Assembly: GCA_023957575.1 (NCBI GenBank)
Contig: JAMLGU010000001.1
Location: forward strand, 930,001-994,000
DNA length: 64,000 bases
Direction: 5' to 3'
From: Chitinophagaceae bacterium
GTDB lineage: Bacteria > Bacteroidota > Bacteroidia > Chitinophagales > Chitinophagaceae
The position numbers and the translations under genes are program-made. Positions 1 through 8,600 of this stretch are shown here, in pieces. A model generated the notes under the pieces. It saw nothing but the letters and a program-made list of their open reading frames with translations, searched no databases and was not told the origin of the DNA. Positions within the stretch are counted from its first letter, which is position 1. Each line of letters starts with the position of its first letter.

Positions 1-169
1 AATGTATTAACTTTTGTTTAAAAGATTAGAAAAATTATAAAAAAAGTGTTCGTTTTCAATACTATACGATCGGGGAAATGGAAAAATTCTTGGTTTGTTT
101 AAATAATAATTTGCCTGTATTTAAAAAATGAAGGTTTTTTTGCCTTAAAAATATGCAGAATTAATATTA

Positions 170-203
170 GTTGTTAGGTTTATAAAGACAAATAATATCT
201 TTG
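170..203 (+). promoter_or_regulatory. Candidate promoter of the methyltransferase gene
   Basis: TATCTTTG at 196-203 matches the Bacteroidetes -7 consensus TAnnTTTG, with a GTTG at 170-173, 22 bases upstream, as a possible -33 element. The first codon of the methyltransferase begins 16 bases after the box, so the transcript would have a very short leader. The stretch 1-169 is AT-rich and shows nothing else. Confidence 0.5.
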
Positions 204-219
204 AAAATAATTATTTATT

Positions 220-924
220 GTGGCTGATGTTTCGCAAATTTATCTGATTCCTACTGTTCTTCATGAAGAAGGGCTTCAAGTATTACCTGCCTATATACTG
301 GAAGCAATCGAAAAGTGTGAGGCGTTTTTTGTAGAAAACGAACGCTCCGCAAGGCGGTTTCTTAAGCAATTGAAAAGGGAGATTGTTATTGATAACTATG
401 AATGGGTAACAATCGGAAAGGCAGAAGGAGCTGTTCAGGCAACATTTAAGAAAAAGGTTGAAGAAGGGAAAATAATAGGAATTGTAAGTGAGGCCGGATG
501 CCCCGGAGTGGCCGATCCCGGGCAACTATTGATAAAAACAGCCCAGGAGCTCGATGTGAAAATTAATCCTTTAGTAGGGCCAAGCTCCATATTACTGGCA
601 TTGATGGCCAGTGGTATGAATGGGCAAAATTTTAGCTTTCATGGGTATCTTCCTATTGATGAAGGCCAGAGGATGAAGGCGCTTAAAGAATTGGAAACTG
701 TATCTGCAAAAACAGGATTCACACAAATATTTATTGAAACACCTTACAGAAACAATCAAATGATACAAACAATTTTGAAAACCTGCTCCCCCCGCACAAG
801 ATTATGTATTGCAGTGGATATTACCGGCAGTAGTGAAAGTATCAAAACAAAAACAATTGCTCAATGGAAAAATCTTTCAATTGACATTCACAAAAAACCG
901 GCAATATTTTTACTGAACAGATAA
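220..924 (+). CDS. SAM-dependent methyltransferase, tetrapyrrole methylase fold (RsmI-like)
   Basis: This 234-residue protein has the tetrapyrrole-methylase (RsmI/CobA-type) layout: a GIVSEAGCPGVADPG segment near residues 87-101 corresponds to the family's SDAGxPxxxDPG motif, followed by a VGPSSILLALMASG segment (119-132) and FHGYLP (140-145), which match RsmI landmarks. RsmI 2'-O-methylates C1402 of 16S rRNA. Bacteroidota often carry this shorter paralogue beside or instead of full-length RsmI (about 280 residues), so the exact substrate is uncertain. The start is GTG at 220, chosen because a TAnnTTTG promoter box lies just upstream and the frame gives the family N-terminus (YLIPTVL). Its last 15 bases overlap the convergent small membrane-protein gene. 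Confidence 0.8.
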   Translation: MADVSQIYLIPTVLHEEGLQVLPAYILEAIEKCEAFFVENERSARRFLKQLKREIVIDNYEWVTIGKAEGAVQATFKKKVEEGKIIGIVSEAGCPGVADPGQLLIKTAQELDVKINPLVGPSSILLALMASGMNGQNFSFHGYLPIDEGQRMKALKELETVSAKTGFTQIFIETPYRNNQMIQTILKTCSPRTRLCIAVDITGSSESIKTKTIAQWKNLSIDIHKKPAIFLLNR

Positions 925-1368
925 AGGAACTGGCGGGGACGGTTGAGCATCTTTCATTGAAATAATGCTGTCCACAATATATCGGGTATTTCCTCTCCAG
1001 GGCAACACGCCATTATATTCCTTATAATGCAAGTCAAAACGCTTGCCGGAGTTCATTTTTAGCACATCAAAAACCTTCTTGTCTTTTATCGAAAATTCAA
1101 ACTCATTTGATTGCATACCGCCTCCAACCGCGCCGCGTATCCCTTCCTGAATTAATTTTCCCTCAAAAGTTTTAAAAATCTGCCCTTTTTCAACTGCAAA
1201 GTTGAGGTACCCCGACTTTACGCCATCTGAAGTATAAGGATAATAGAATTTCCAATAAATATACCCTCCGCCGGCAAGAATCAATAAAAGGAAAAAGAGG
1301 AAAAAGTATTTTAAGCAACCCGATTTCTTTTTGGTTTTGATTTGGCCTGTTGTTAAATCTGAATTCAT
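910..1368 (-). CDS. Small single-pass membrane protein of unknown function
   Basis: This 152-residue protein has a basic N-terminus (KTKKKSG), one transmembrane helix near residues 20-40 (YFFLFFLLLILAGGGYIYW), and an approximately 110-residue outside domain containing KSGYLNFAVEKGQIFKTFEGKL. That pattern resembles a widespread Bacteroidota family of small membrane proteins (often misnamed 6-phosphogluconate dehydrogenase in databases), but nothing enzymatic is visible. It is convergent with the methyltransferase and overlaps its 3' end. The tail is proline-rich (QPSPPVPLSVQ). Function unknown. Confidence 0.65.
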   Translation of the reverse strand: MNSDLTTGQIKTKKKSGCLKYFFLFFLLLILAGGGYIYWKFYYPYTSDGVKSGYLNFAVEKGQIFKTFEGKLIQEGIRGAVGGGMQSNEFEFSIKDKKVFDVLKMNSGKRFDLHYKEYNGVLPWRGNTRYIVDSIISMKDAQPSPPVPLSVQ

Positions 1369-1419
1369 AAGATAAATTTTTAAAATCTAAATTTAGTATT
1401 TCTTTATTGATTATTACAC

Positions 1420-1427
1420 TATTTTTG
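1420..1427 (+). promoter_or_regulatory. Candidate promoter of the arg operon
   Basis: TATTTTTG matches the Bacteroidetes -7 box. No convincing -33 TTTG is visible at the usual 19-base distance. A transcript from here would start near 1434, about 20 bases before the 41-codon leader ORF and about 250 bases before the first enzyme gene. Confidence 0.45.
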
Positions 1428-1454
1428 CACGTCTAAATTACAATTTGTTTTGAA

Positions 1455-1580
1455 ATGAATCGTTTTTTAACACATACAAAACATTATCATTTTTACCGAT
1501 GTACTGTCTCGGGAGTATATGCAGTAGGGTTTGACGTGTTTGTATCTGCACCAAGACCCTATTGTAATACGAAAAGCTGA
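1455..1580 (+). CDS. Possible leader peptide of the arg operon (41 codons)
   Basis: An ATG-started ORF of 41 codons lies in the leader between the candidate promoter and the acetyltransferase gene. The peptide begins MNRFLTHTKHYHFYR and contains three arginines and three histidines, spread out and not in a run as in classical attenuators. Its TGA stop (1578-1580) falls inside the left arm of the hairpin at 1577-1612, so a terminating ribosome would cover the stem base. Whether it is translated is unknown; it may be a chance ORF. Confidence 0.35.
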   Translation: MNRFLTHTKHYHFYRCTVSGVYAVGFDVFVSAPRPYCNTKS

Positions 1581-1612
1581 CAGGCCTTACCCCTGACCTT
1601 GGTACCTGTCAG
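1577..1612 (+). promoter_or_regulatory. Strong hairpin in the arg operon leader
   Basis: Left arm CTGACAGG (1577-1584) pairs perfectly with CCTGTCAG (1605-1612). Inside it TACC (1588-1591) pairs with GGTA (1601-1604), leaving a three-base bulge and a nine-base loop. This makes about 12 base pairs. There is no U-tract after it, so it is not a simple intrinsic terminator. A second possible stem, TAGGGT with ACCCTA, lies upstream within the leader ORF. The remaining leader up to 1681 shows nothing else. Confidence 0.6.
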
Positions 1613-1681
1613 TGAAAAACTCCCCAAATAAACTTTTCCAGGATTGGTCCCCATTATTCAATATTAAAATGTTGCAGCAGA

Positions 1682-2389
1682 GTGGATTTAAAAGATATTA
1701 TAGTTAGAAAAGCAGAGCCGGACGATAAAAAATATTCTAAAACAATAACCGATGAAATGGAATCATCGGCCAAAGCAAGAGGAACCGGTATTGCCAAGCG
1801 CAGTCCTGATTATATAGAGAAAAAAATAGATGAAGAAAAAGCAGTAATTGCGCTTACAAAAGATGGGAAATGGGTGGGTTTTTGTTATATTGAAACATGG
1901 ACACATAACGAATATGTAGCAAACTCGGGTCTTATTGTGGCTCCGGAATATAGAAAAAGTGGTGTGGCACGAAAAATTAAACAAACTATTTTTCAATTGA
2001 GCCGTACCAAATATCCCGATGCCAAAATCTTTGGCTTGACCACCGGATTGGCAGTGATGAAAATAAACAGTGAATTGGGTTATGAACCGGTAACTTATTC
2101 CGAGTTAACCCAGGATGATGATTTTTGGGCGGGATGTAAAAGCTGTGTCAATTATGATATATTGATGAGCAAAGACCGTAAAAATTGTCTCTGTACAGCA
2201 ATGCTCTACGACCCTAAAGATCATTATGAGCCAAAAGAAACCAAAGAATATTTTGAAAAAAATAAAAAAGGACTTGAAAGGCTTCTGCGTTTTAAACAAT
2301 GGAAATTTCTAAAACCGTTTTTGAGAAAAGAGAAAAAGAATAACGGAGGTGATATTTTAAAATCATTTTTTAACTTATTTGTACATTAA
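1682..2389 (+). CDS. GNAT-family N-acetyltransferase, probable amino-acid acetyltransferase of the arg operon
   Basis: This 235-residue protein has the GNAT acetyl-CoA-binding segment LIVAPEYRKSGVARKI (about 84-99), with RKSGVA at 91-96 matching the Q/RxxGxG/A motif. It sits 20 bases before argG and reads in the same direction, so an N-acetylglutamate synthase role, the first step of arginine synthesis, is a reasonable inference. It is not the classical ArgA, which is an amino-acid-kinase/GNAT fusion. A C-terminal addition has CxxC (152, 155) and CxC (169, 171), which could bind metal and is unusual for plain GNAT enzymes. The start is GTG at 1682; no good Shine-Dalgarno is visible. Confidence 0.7.
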   Translation: MDLKDIIVRKAEPDDKKYSKTITDEMESSAKARGTGIAKRSPDYIEKKIDEEKAVIALTKDGKWVGFCYIETWTHNEYVANSGLIVAPEYRKSGVARKIKQTIFQLSRTKYPDAKIFGLTTGLAVMKINSELGYEPVTYSELTQDDDFWAGCKSCVNYDILMSKDRKNCLCTAMLYDPKDHYEPKETKEYFEKNKKGLERLLRFKQWKFLKPFLRKEKKNNGGDILKSFFNLFVH

Positions 2390-2409
2390 TCATAAAGACT
2401 TAATTAATC

Positions 2410-3606
2410 ATGGCTAAAAAAGTTGTTTTGGGTTTCAGTGGAGGTTTGGATACAACGTTATGTGTAAAATACTTCACTGAAGAAAAAGGTTTCGATGTGC
2501 ATACTATCATTGTAAATACTGGAGGTTTTAGTGAAGAGGAGATTGAAAAAATTGAAGCTCACGCAAAAAATCTGGGAGTCAAATCGCACAAAACCATTAA
2601 TGCAGTTAAGAGCTATTACAACAGCATTATAAAATATTTAATTTATGGAAACGTATTAAAAAACAATACCTATCCGTTAAGCGTATCGGCCGAAAGGCTA
2701 AGTCAGGCATTGCACATAGCCGAGTATGCCAAAAGCATAAATGCAGATGCAGTTGCGCACGGTAGCACCGGCGCAGGAAATGATCAGGTTCGGTTCGATA
2801 TGATTTTTCAAATCATGATTCCTGAAATGGAAATCATAACCCCCATACGTGATATGAACCTAAGCCGTGAAAGTGAAATTGAATATCTGAAAAGCAAAGG
2901 TGTACAAATGAATTTTGAGAAAGCGGTTTATTCAATCAATAAAGGACTTTGGGGAACCAGTGTGGGCGGAAGAGAAACGCTCAACTCAAGAAAGACCCTG
3001 CCCGAAGAGGCATGGCCAACACAGGTTACAAAGACCGGCTCAGAAGAGATTAAATTGAGTTTTGAAACCGGAGAACTTGTAAAAGTGAACGATAAAAAAT
3101 TTGAACACCCGGTAGAAGCCATTCAATACGTGCAGAAAATAGCCGGTGGTTATGGGATTGGAAGAGATGTACACGTAGGCGACACCATCATTGGCATCAA
3201 AGGACGGGTTGGATTTGAAGCGGCAGCACCGATGCTCATTATCAAAGGTCATCATGCTTTAGAAAAACATGTATTAAGCAAATGGCAATTACAGTGGAAG
3301 GATCAGATAGGGCAATTTTATGGAAACTGGCTTCATGAAGGTCAAATTCTGGATCCTGTGATGCGCGATATGGAAGCATTTTTGGAAAGTAGTCAGCGAA
3401 ATGTAAATGGAGATGTTTATATTCAACTGTATCCTTATCGTTTTCAGGTGATAGGCATCGAAAGTCGTCACGATCTGATGAACCCTGCATTTGGAAGTTA
3501 TGGAGAGTTAAATACCGGCTTTAGCGGCGATGACGTGAAAGGATTTACCAAAATATTTGGAAATCAAACAGCAATTTATCATTCTGTAAATAACCAAGGC
3601 AAGTAG
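2410..3606 (+). CDS. argG: Argininosuccinate synthase
   Basis: ArgG joins citrulline and aspartate using ATP to make argininosuccinate in cytoplasmic arginine synthesis. The 398-residue length is typical. The N-type ATP-pyrophosphatase loop SGGLDT is at 10-15, and the conserved HGSTGAGNDQVRF segment follows near residues 117-129. The ATG at 2410 lies 20 bases after the acetyltransferase stop. It forms an operon with the acetyltransferase and argC. argD, argF, argB and argH are not in the window. Confidence 0.96.
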   Translation: MAKKVVLGFSGGLDTTLCVKYFTEEKGFDVHTIIVNTGGFSEEEIEKIEAHAKNLGVKSHKTINAVKSYYNSIIKYLIYGNVLKNNTYPLSVSAERLSQALHIAEYAKSINADAVAHGSTGAGNDQVRFDMIFQIMIPEMEIITPIRDMNLSRESEIEYLKSKGVQMNFEKAVYSINKGLWGTSVGGRETLNSRKTLPEEAWPTQVTKTGSEEIKLSFETGELVKVNDKKFEHPVEAIQYVQKIAGGYGIGRDVHVGDTIIGIKGRVGFEAAAPMLIIKGHHALEKHVLSKWQLQWKDQIGQFYGNWLHEGQILDPVMRDMEAFLESSQRNVNGDVYIQLYPYRFQVIGIESRHDLMNPAFGSYGELNTGFSGDDVKGFTKIFGNQTAIYHSVNNQGK

Positions 3607-3654
3607 GATTGCAGAATATTGAAGTAATTTCATTAACTTTACGGGCATTAAAAA

Positions 3655-4635
3655 ATGATAAGAGTAGGAATTATAGGAGGTGCAGGCTACACCGGAGGTG
3701 AATTGATTCGATTATTAATCAACCATCCTGACCTTTCAATTGAGTTTATTCATAGCCGAAGTAATGCCGGCAAATACGTTTACGAGGTGCATCAGGATTT
3801 GCTTGGTGATACCGATTTAAAGTTCGCAAGCCAATTTTCTCAGGATATTGATACGCTTTTTTTGTGTCTGGGTCATGGAGCTTCCACAAAATTTCTGAAC
3901 GAAAATAAATTTGAAGATTCTATAAAGATAATTGATCTGGCAAATGATTTTCGTCTTCAAAAAGATCGCAATCAACCACAAATTAACAGAGAATTTGTGT
4001 ATGGCCTGCCCGAACTGAACAGAGACGAAATTAAAAAAGCTAAAAACATTGCCAATCCGGGTTGTTTTGCCACCACTGTTCAGTTAGGATTATTGCCATT
4101 GGCAAAAGCCGGATTATTAAAAGAAATTTATACTACCGGAATCACAGGAAGCACCGGAGCCGGTCAATCACTATCGGCTACCTCGCATTTTAGCTGGAGA
4201 GCCAATAATGTTCAGGCCTACAAAACACTTACCCATCAACACCTGGGAGAGATAGGTGAATCTTTAACCCAATTGCAACCCAATTCAGATATTGACTTGA
4301 GTTTTGTTCCCTGGCGGGGTGATTTTACCAGAGGCATATTCGCTAGTTCCACAATAAATACTGACCTCTCTCTCGAAGAGCTGTATGTTTTGTTTGAGGA
4401 GTTTTATAAAGAACATCCTTTTACCAGTGTGAGCAGAACACCTATTTTCCTCAAACAGGTTGTCAATACCAATAAAGTGCTTATCCAACTGGAGAAGGCC
4501 GGAAGTAAGTTAGTGGTACACTCGGCATCCGATAATTTACTGAAAGGGGCCAGCGGTCAGGCAGTTCAAAATATGAATCTGTTGTTCGGATTGGATGAAA
4601 CAACAGGCTTACATCTGAAGCCTGCTGCGTTCTAA
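3655..4635 (+). CDS. argC: N-acetyl-gamma-glutamyl-phosphate reductase
   Basis: ArgC reduces N-acetylglutamyl phosphate with NADPH to the semialdehyde. The nucleotide-binding glycine loop GIIGGAGYTGGEL is at 5-17, and the catalytic cysteine is C137 in NPGCFAT. The 326-residue length fits the short (type 2-like) class common in Bacteroidota. The gene is 48 bases after argG and ends only 3 bases from the stop of the convergent RES toxin gene. The operon seems to be cut short here: the next gene belongs to a toxin-antitoxin module. Confidence 0.95.
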   Translation: MIRVGIIGGAGYTGGELIRLLINHPDLSIEFIHSRSNAGKYVYEVHQDLLGDTDLKFASQFSQDIDTLFLCLGHGASTKFLNENKFEDSIKIIDLANDFRLQKDRNQPQINREFVYGLPELNRDEIKKAKNIANPGCFATTVQLGLLPLAKAGLLKEIYTTGITGSTGAGQSLSATSHFSWRANNVQAYKTLTHQHLGEIGESLTQLQPNSDIDLSFVPWRGDFTRGIFASSTINTDLSLEELYVLFEEFYKEHPFTSVSRTPIFLKQVVNTNKVLIQLEKAGSKLVVHSASDNLLKGASGQAVQNMNLLFGLDETTGLHLKPAAF

Positions 4636-4638
4636 ATG

Positions 4639-5091
4639 CTAAAATAACCTTGTATCAAGGCCATAAGGCCTGCTCGTTTTAATTTTTATTTTTTTATAAT
4701 CAGGATGGTCGGGGTTAATGAGGAAGTTGTTTTCTTCCGGAATGACTGCTGAGGGAATTTTTAGTAATAAATGGTTTTTTTGTTGCAAAAACTGGTCGCC
4801 CATCATTTGAGAATATTCAAAATCTTCCTGCCATTTCTTCTTCAAAATGGCAACATTGATTTGCAATAACGGAACATCAGGAATAAAAATTTCCAATAAA
4901 TGATAGGAGGTACGTATCGAATAAGCAGATCGGTTATAGTTCACTACGATTTCTAACACAGCCAAAGAAATATGCTCGGTGGCGTACAGCGCATACAAAC
5001 CCCTGGAGTTCCATCTGCCTCCGTACAAAAATGAACCATAGCCCGAAAGATCATCTTTATATTCAGAATTAGCAAGTCTGTAAACAATCAT
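4639..5091 (-). CDS. RES-domain toxin (MbcT-like)
   Basis: This 150-residue protein shows the RES fold signature: an early YRLANSEY segment, the GGRWNSRGLYALYATEHISLA block (about 25-45) with conserved arginine and tyrosine, and a glutamate soon after (AVLEIVV). Characterised RES toxins such as MbcT and Res consume NAD+. It overlaps the upstream antitoxin gene by one base, so the two are co-translated as a type II module, antitoxin first. It is convergent with argC. Confidence 0.88.
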   Translation of the reverse strand: MIVYRLANSEYKDDLSGYGSFLYGGRWNSRGLYALYATEHISLAVLEIVVNYNRSAYSIRTSYHLLEIFIPDVPLLQINVAILKKKWQEDFEYSQMMGDQFLQQKNHLLLKIPSAVIPEENNFLINPDHPDYKKIKIKTSRPYGLDTRLF

Positions 5092-5555
5092 TATGCAGGA
5101 ATGCCGTGTTGAATGCGACCAATAAGGTCAATTATATTTTGAATTTCTTCGGCAGTAAACAAGTGGTCACGTACCCTTTCACCATTTAAAGAAAAAGGCC
5201 TGAAGGATAACCATTGTTTAAAATTTTCTTTACCGAAAAATCTATTTCCGGCATTAATCAGTTTTTCGAGAAGGAGGATTCTTTCAATTTGAAGACCATT
5301 AAAATCACTACCGTCTTTTGCGTAGCGATGGAGTGTTCTTTCACTGGTGTATAGCAGATCGGCCCATTCGCCTAAGGTAAAGGGGCTCTTGTCTGCAATT
5401 TTTTTAAAATCTGAATAAGAAAAATTTTTAGTAAGAGTTTCTTTACGAGAAGTTTTTTGCGGAATTTCATAAATTTCCTGATAGTCGGAAACAATCATTT
5501 TTGAAATATTTTCCGGGTCATTTTCCAATTTATATTTTTTGGGGCCTTTTTTCAT
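5091..5555 (-). CDS. Xre/MbcA/ParS-type antitoxin of the RES toxin
   Basis: This 154-residue protein has a charged N-terminus, a helix-turn-helix-like part (about 54-90, SDFKKIADKSPFTLGEWADLLYTSERTLHRY), and a C-terminal DUF2384-like half ending RIQHGIPA that in known antitoxins contacts the RES toxin. The gene comes first in the pair and shares one base with the toxin gene. Known RES/Xre antitoxins repress their own promoter; the AT-rich stretch at 5556-5622 would be the place for that operator, but no clear palindrome is seen. Confidence 0.85.
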   Translation of the reverse strand: MKKGPKKYKLENDPENISKMIVSDYQEIYEIPQKTSRKETLTKNFSYSDFKKIADKSPFTLGEWADLLYTSERTLHRYAKDGSDFNGLQIERILLLEKLINAGNRFFGKENFKQWLSFRPFSLNGERVRDHLFTAEEIQNIIDLIGRIQHGIPA

Positions 5556-5622
5556 ATTCTGTCATTTGTCACAAATGTACATGATTTTTGTCGTAATTCA
5601 AATTTCTTTTTCACAAAAATTT

Positions 5623-8600
5623 CTAAAAAATGGCCGTAATGGATGCGCTGCCGGTGTGGATGGTTTTACTTTTGCCTGATTTTCGACCGTCATAAATAAG
5701 ATTTAACTCGAGATTATTCAAAATTCGTTTTGTGAGCATAAGATTCCACAGAAAATTATTTCCCGGCATCAAGCCGTCCATCATAATATAACTAACAGTA
5801 GATTGACCGGTCTTTGAAGACTTATAATTCAAAGACTGGTAAGTGAACTTTCCGGTAAGCGCTGCGCTTTGCAATATATTATATTTCGATTCGGCAAGCA
5901 AAGAATGGGCAGTCAGTTTTTCTCCGCCATAAAGTGGCACATTCTTTTTCTTTTCAAATTTGTATCCTCCGGTCAGCCGAAAGGTGGTGCCTCCTACATA
6001 GGAAAAAGATGATTCAATGCTGTTTTTTCTGATTTCATAATTTTTATTTTCAAATTTATTGTTATCCGTATTTAAAGCATTTGTGCCTGTTAACAAATTT
6101 AAATTAAAGGTACTTGTTTTGCCAACGCCTATTCTTGATTTGAGCAGCCAGTCTGTATTTTTGCGGCTTTCATAACCATAAGTCAGTAAGGCTTTATTGT
6201 TATTGGCAATGCTGCTGAAATCAAGCCCCCACACCGTACTTTGTCTGTTGAACGAAATCGTGTTTACAAAGGTAGTGCTGAGTGTAATCAGGTTTGTATC
6301 ATTCAAAGCATGAGAAAAAGGATTAAAACCAAAGCTACCGCGCGCAAGCGCTTTTTTGGAGATTTGCAATGAACTGGTAAGGATAAATTTTGAAAGAAAA
6401 TGATCTTTGTTCGCCTTATCCTTTTTGAGGAATAATTGTTTGGGTGTAAGATTGATACTATAATTAAAGGTTGTATAATTAGCTTTAATATATTCATTAG
6501 TGGGTGTTAGTATTCTTATAAATTTGGCCTGATCCTTGAAAGCAGCCAACTCAAACTCGTTTAGTTGTTGCACACCGTCTTCATTATAGTCTATCCAGGT
6601 ATATTGGCCTGTGCCTGCCGGTACTTCTAAGTAAGCATACTCCCGTTTTTGCTCCTGGCCCGATCCGGCTTCATACAAAATATTGCCGGTAAGGAACCCG
6701 TTCCATTCATTCATCATATATTCGGCTCTGCCGAGAATTGTATTGTCGTCCTTTTGACGGCTGATTTGCTGATCAATAACTTTTAATTTTCTGAAAGTAG
6801 TATTCAAATAAAACTGTCGTTTGCTGTTTGATAAAATTTCAGTTTGCAAGTTCAGATTGTAGCTTTTGTCACCCGTTTTAAAATTTTTACCTACAGGATA
6901 TTTATCTTTTCGGCTGTAGAAACTAAGTCCGTATTTGTTCATTTTCGCTTCGTCCGATTTTACAAAAACCGTGTAAGTATCATAAGAAAATGCAAGAGGA
7001 TTAAGTGTGTCAGTAATTACGCTTCTTGTATTGTTTTCTTCAAGCGTGTATCTTCCACCGATTCTCCAGTTGGCAAGTTTTGGAAATTTTTTGCTGATAT
7101 CTATAATCGGTCTCAGAAAATATCCCTTGTGGGTTTCTGTTTTGAAATGGGTAATGACTGCTTCGTTATTAAATAACCAGTTTTTCCGATTGGTTATTTG
7201 TTTGAGGGCGTTTTGAAAACCCTTGTAGTGATCGCTTCTGTTATAGCTTACAAAATCATATTGCACTAAATTTCCGATATTGTTTTTCAGGCCCACAGAA
7301 GCCTTAATGAAATGTTCGGTTGCTTTTTCGGCTACAACCGGCAATCCCCAGTCTCTGGTAAACTCCACATTCCGTAATCTTTCTAAGGGTTGAAATTTAT
7401 TTTGAACATACTCATAATCTACAGAAGACAATAGCTTCAAATCATTTTTGCTTTTTACCTGCTTTGCATTACTGAGGTTCACTTTAGCGGCAAAGCCTTT
7501 GTCATCTCCATTGTTTATTTTTGAGAAAGTGTTTACATCATAGTTGCTCGAGGCAAACTCTGTTTTCAGCAATGTATTTTTTGATAATTGGTAATCAATA
7601 CCCAAATTCATCAGCTGTTGTTTTTTGGGAGAGATAAGAATGGTAACAGGCTCAAAGTTTCCCTGCTTCACCCCGTTGACGGGAGGAACATATTTAAAGA
7701 CCTTGCCATTCGCATTTCCATTATCAGGTATGTAGTTCCCCCGTCCAAAACCGACTTCAGTAAAACCCAGATTATACTTAGCTTTCAATGGATCGGTTGA
7801 ATATCGGTAAAAAGAATCTACGACATTATCTAAGCTGTCATACACTTTTTCATACAAAATCTTTCCTGCCGCAAAGGAATCCAGAATGGCTGACGGATAA
7901 AAAGCCTTTTGGATGCTGTCGCCGATTTCCGATAGGAATTGCTTTTGTTTACTGTCCAACACCTGATTGATGGATGAATTTTTTGAATCACTGTTCTGAA
8001 AAAAGCCAAAGTTGATTTTGAGTTTTTTATTGATATCTACCTGCTGTGTGGCAAATAAGTTAGTGTTCAGAAAATTTCTGTCAGCGTATTCAAATTCAAT
8101 CTGGATTCTGGTGTCTTTAGTGATCATTCGGCGCGGTGTAAAAGTGATTTCGGCAGTATTGTAGTTGATAACATAGTCCTGGTCTTCGCCTCGTTGCAAT
8201 AATTGACCATCAATAAAAACCCGCTCTGTATTTGCCAAAACAATAAAAAAAGTTTCATTATTGGCGCCGTTGAGCCTGTAGGGTCCCTGATTTCCTTCAA
8301 GGCCGTTAAATACATTTCTTGTAAACTTCCCTTTTGCTATGGAACCACTTACTACTGTTTTGGATAAACTGTTTTTTGAAATTTTATTAGTTGTTTCAAA
8401 GGCAAGCCCCTGAAGTCTTTTGTAAAAATTTAAAAAATAACTTTCATTTTCACGGATGTCAATATCGCCAATATTGAGCTGCCAGTTTTTTTTCTTGAAA
8501 CGAATATACACCTGATCAAATTCATTGAGTTGTTGAGTATTGCCATCCGGCTGAATGGGAATATTATTATCCGAAATGGCCGCCTGCAGTTCTATGCTGT

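Noticed and set aside
1577..1612. Riboswitch in the arg leader
   Set aside because: The hairpin is simple and does not match any riboswitch class I know; a leader-peptide mechanism is a better fit.
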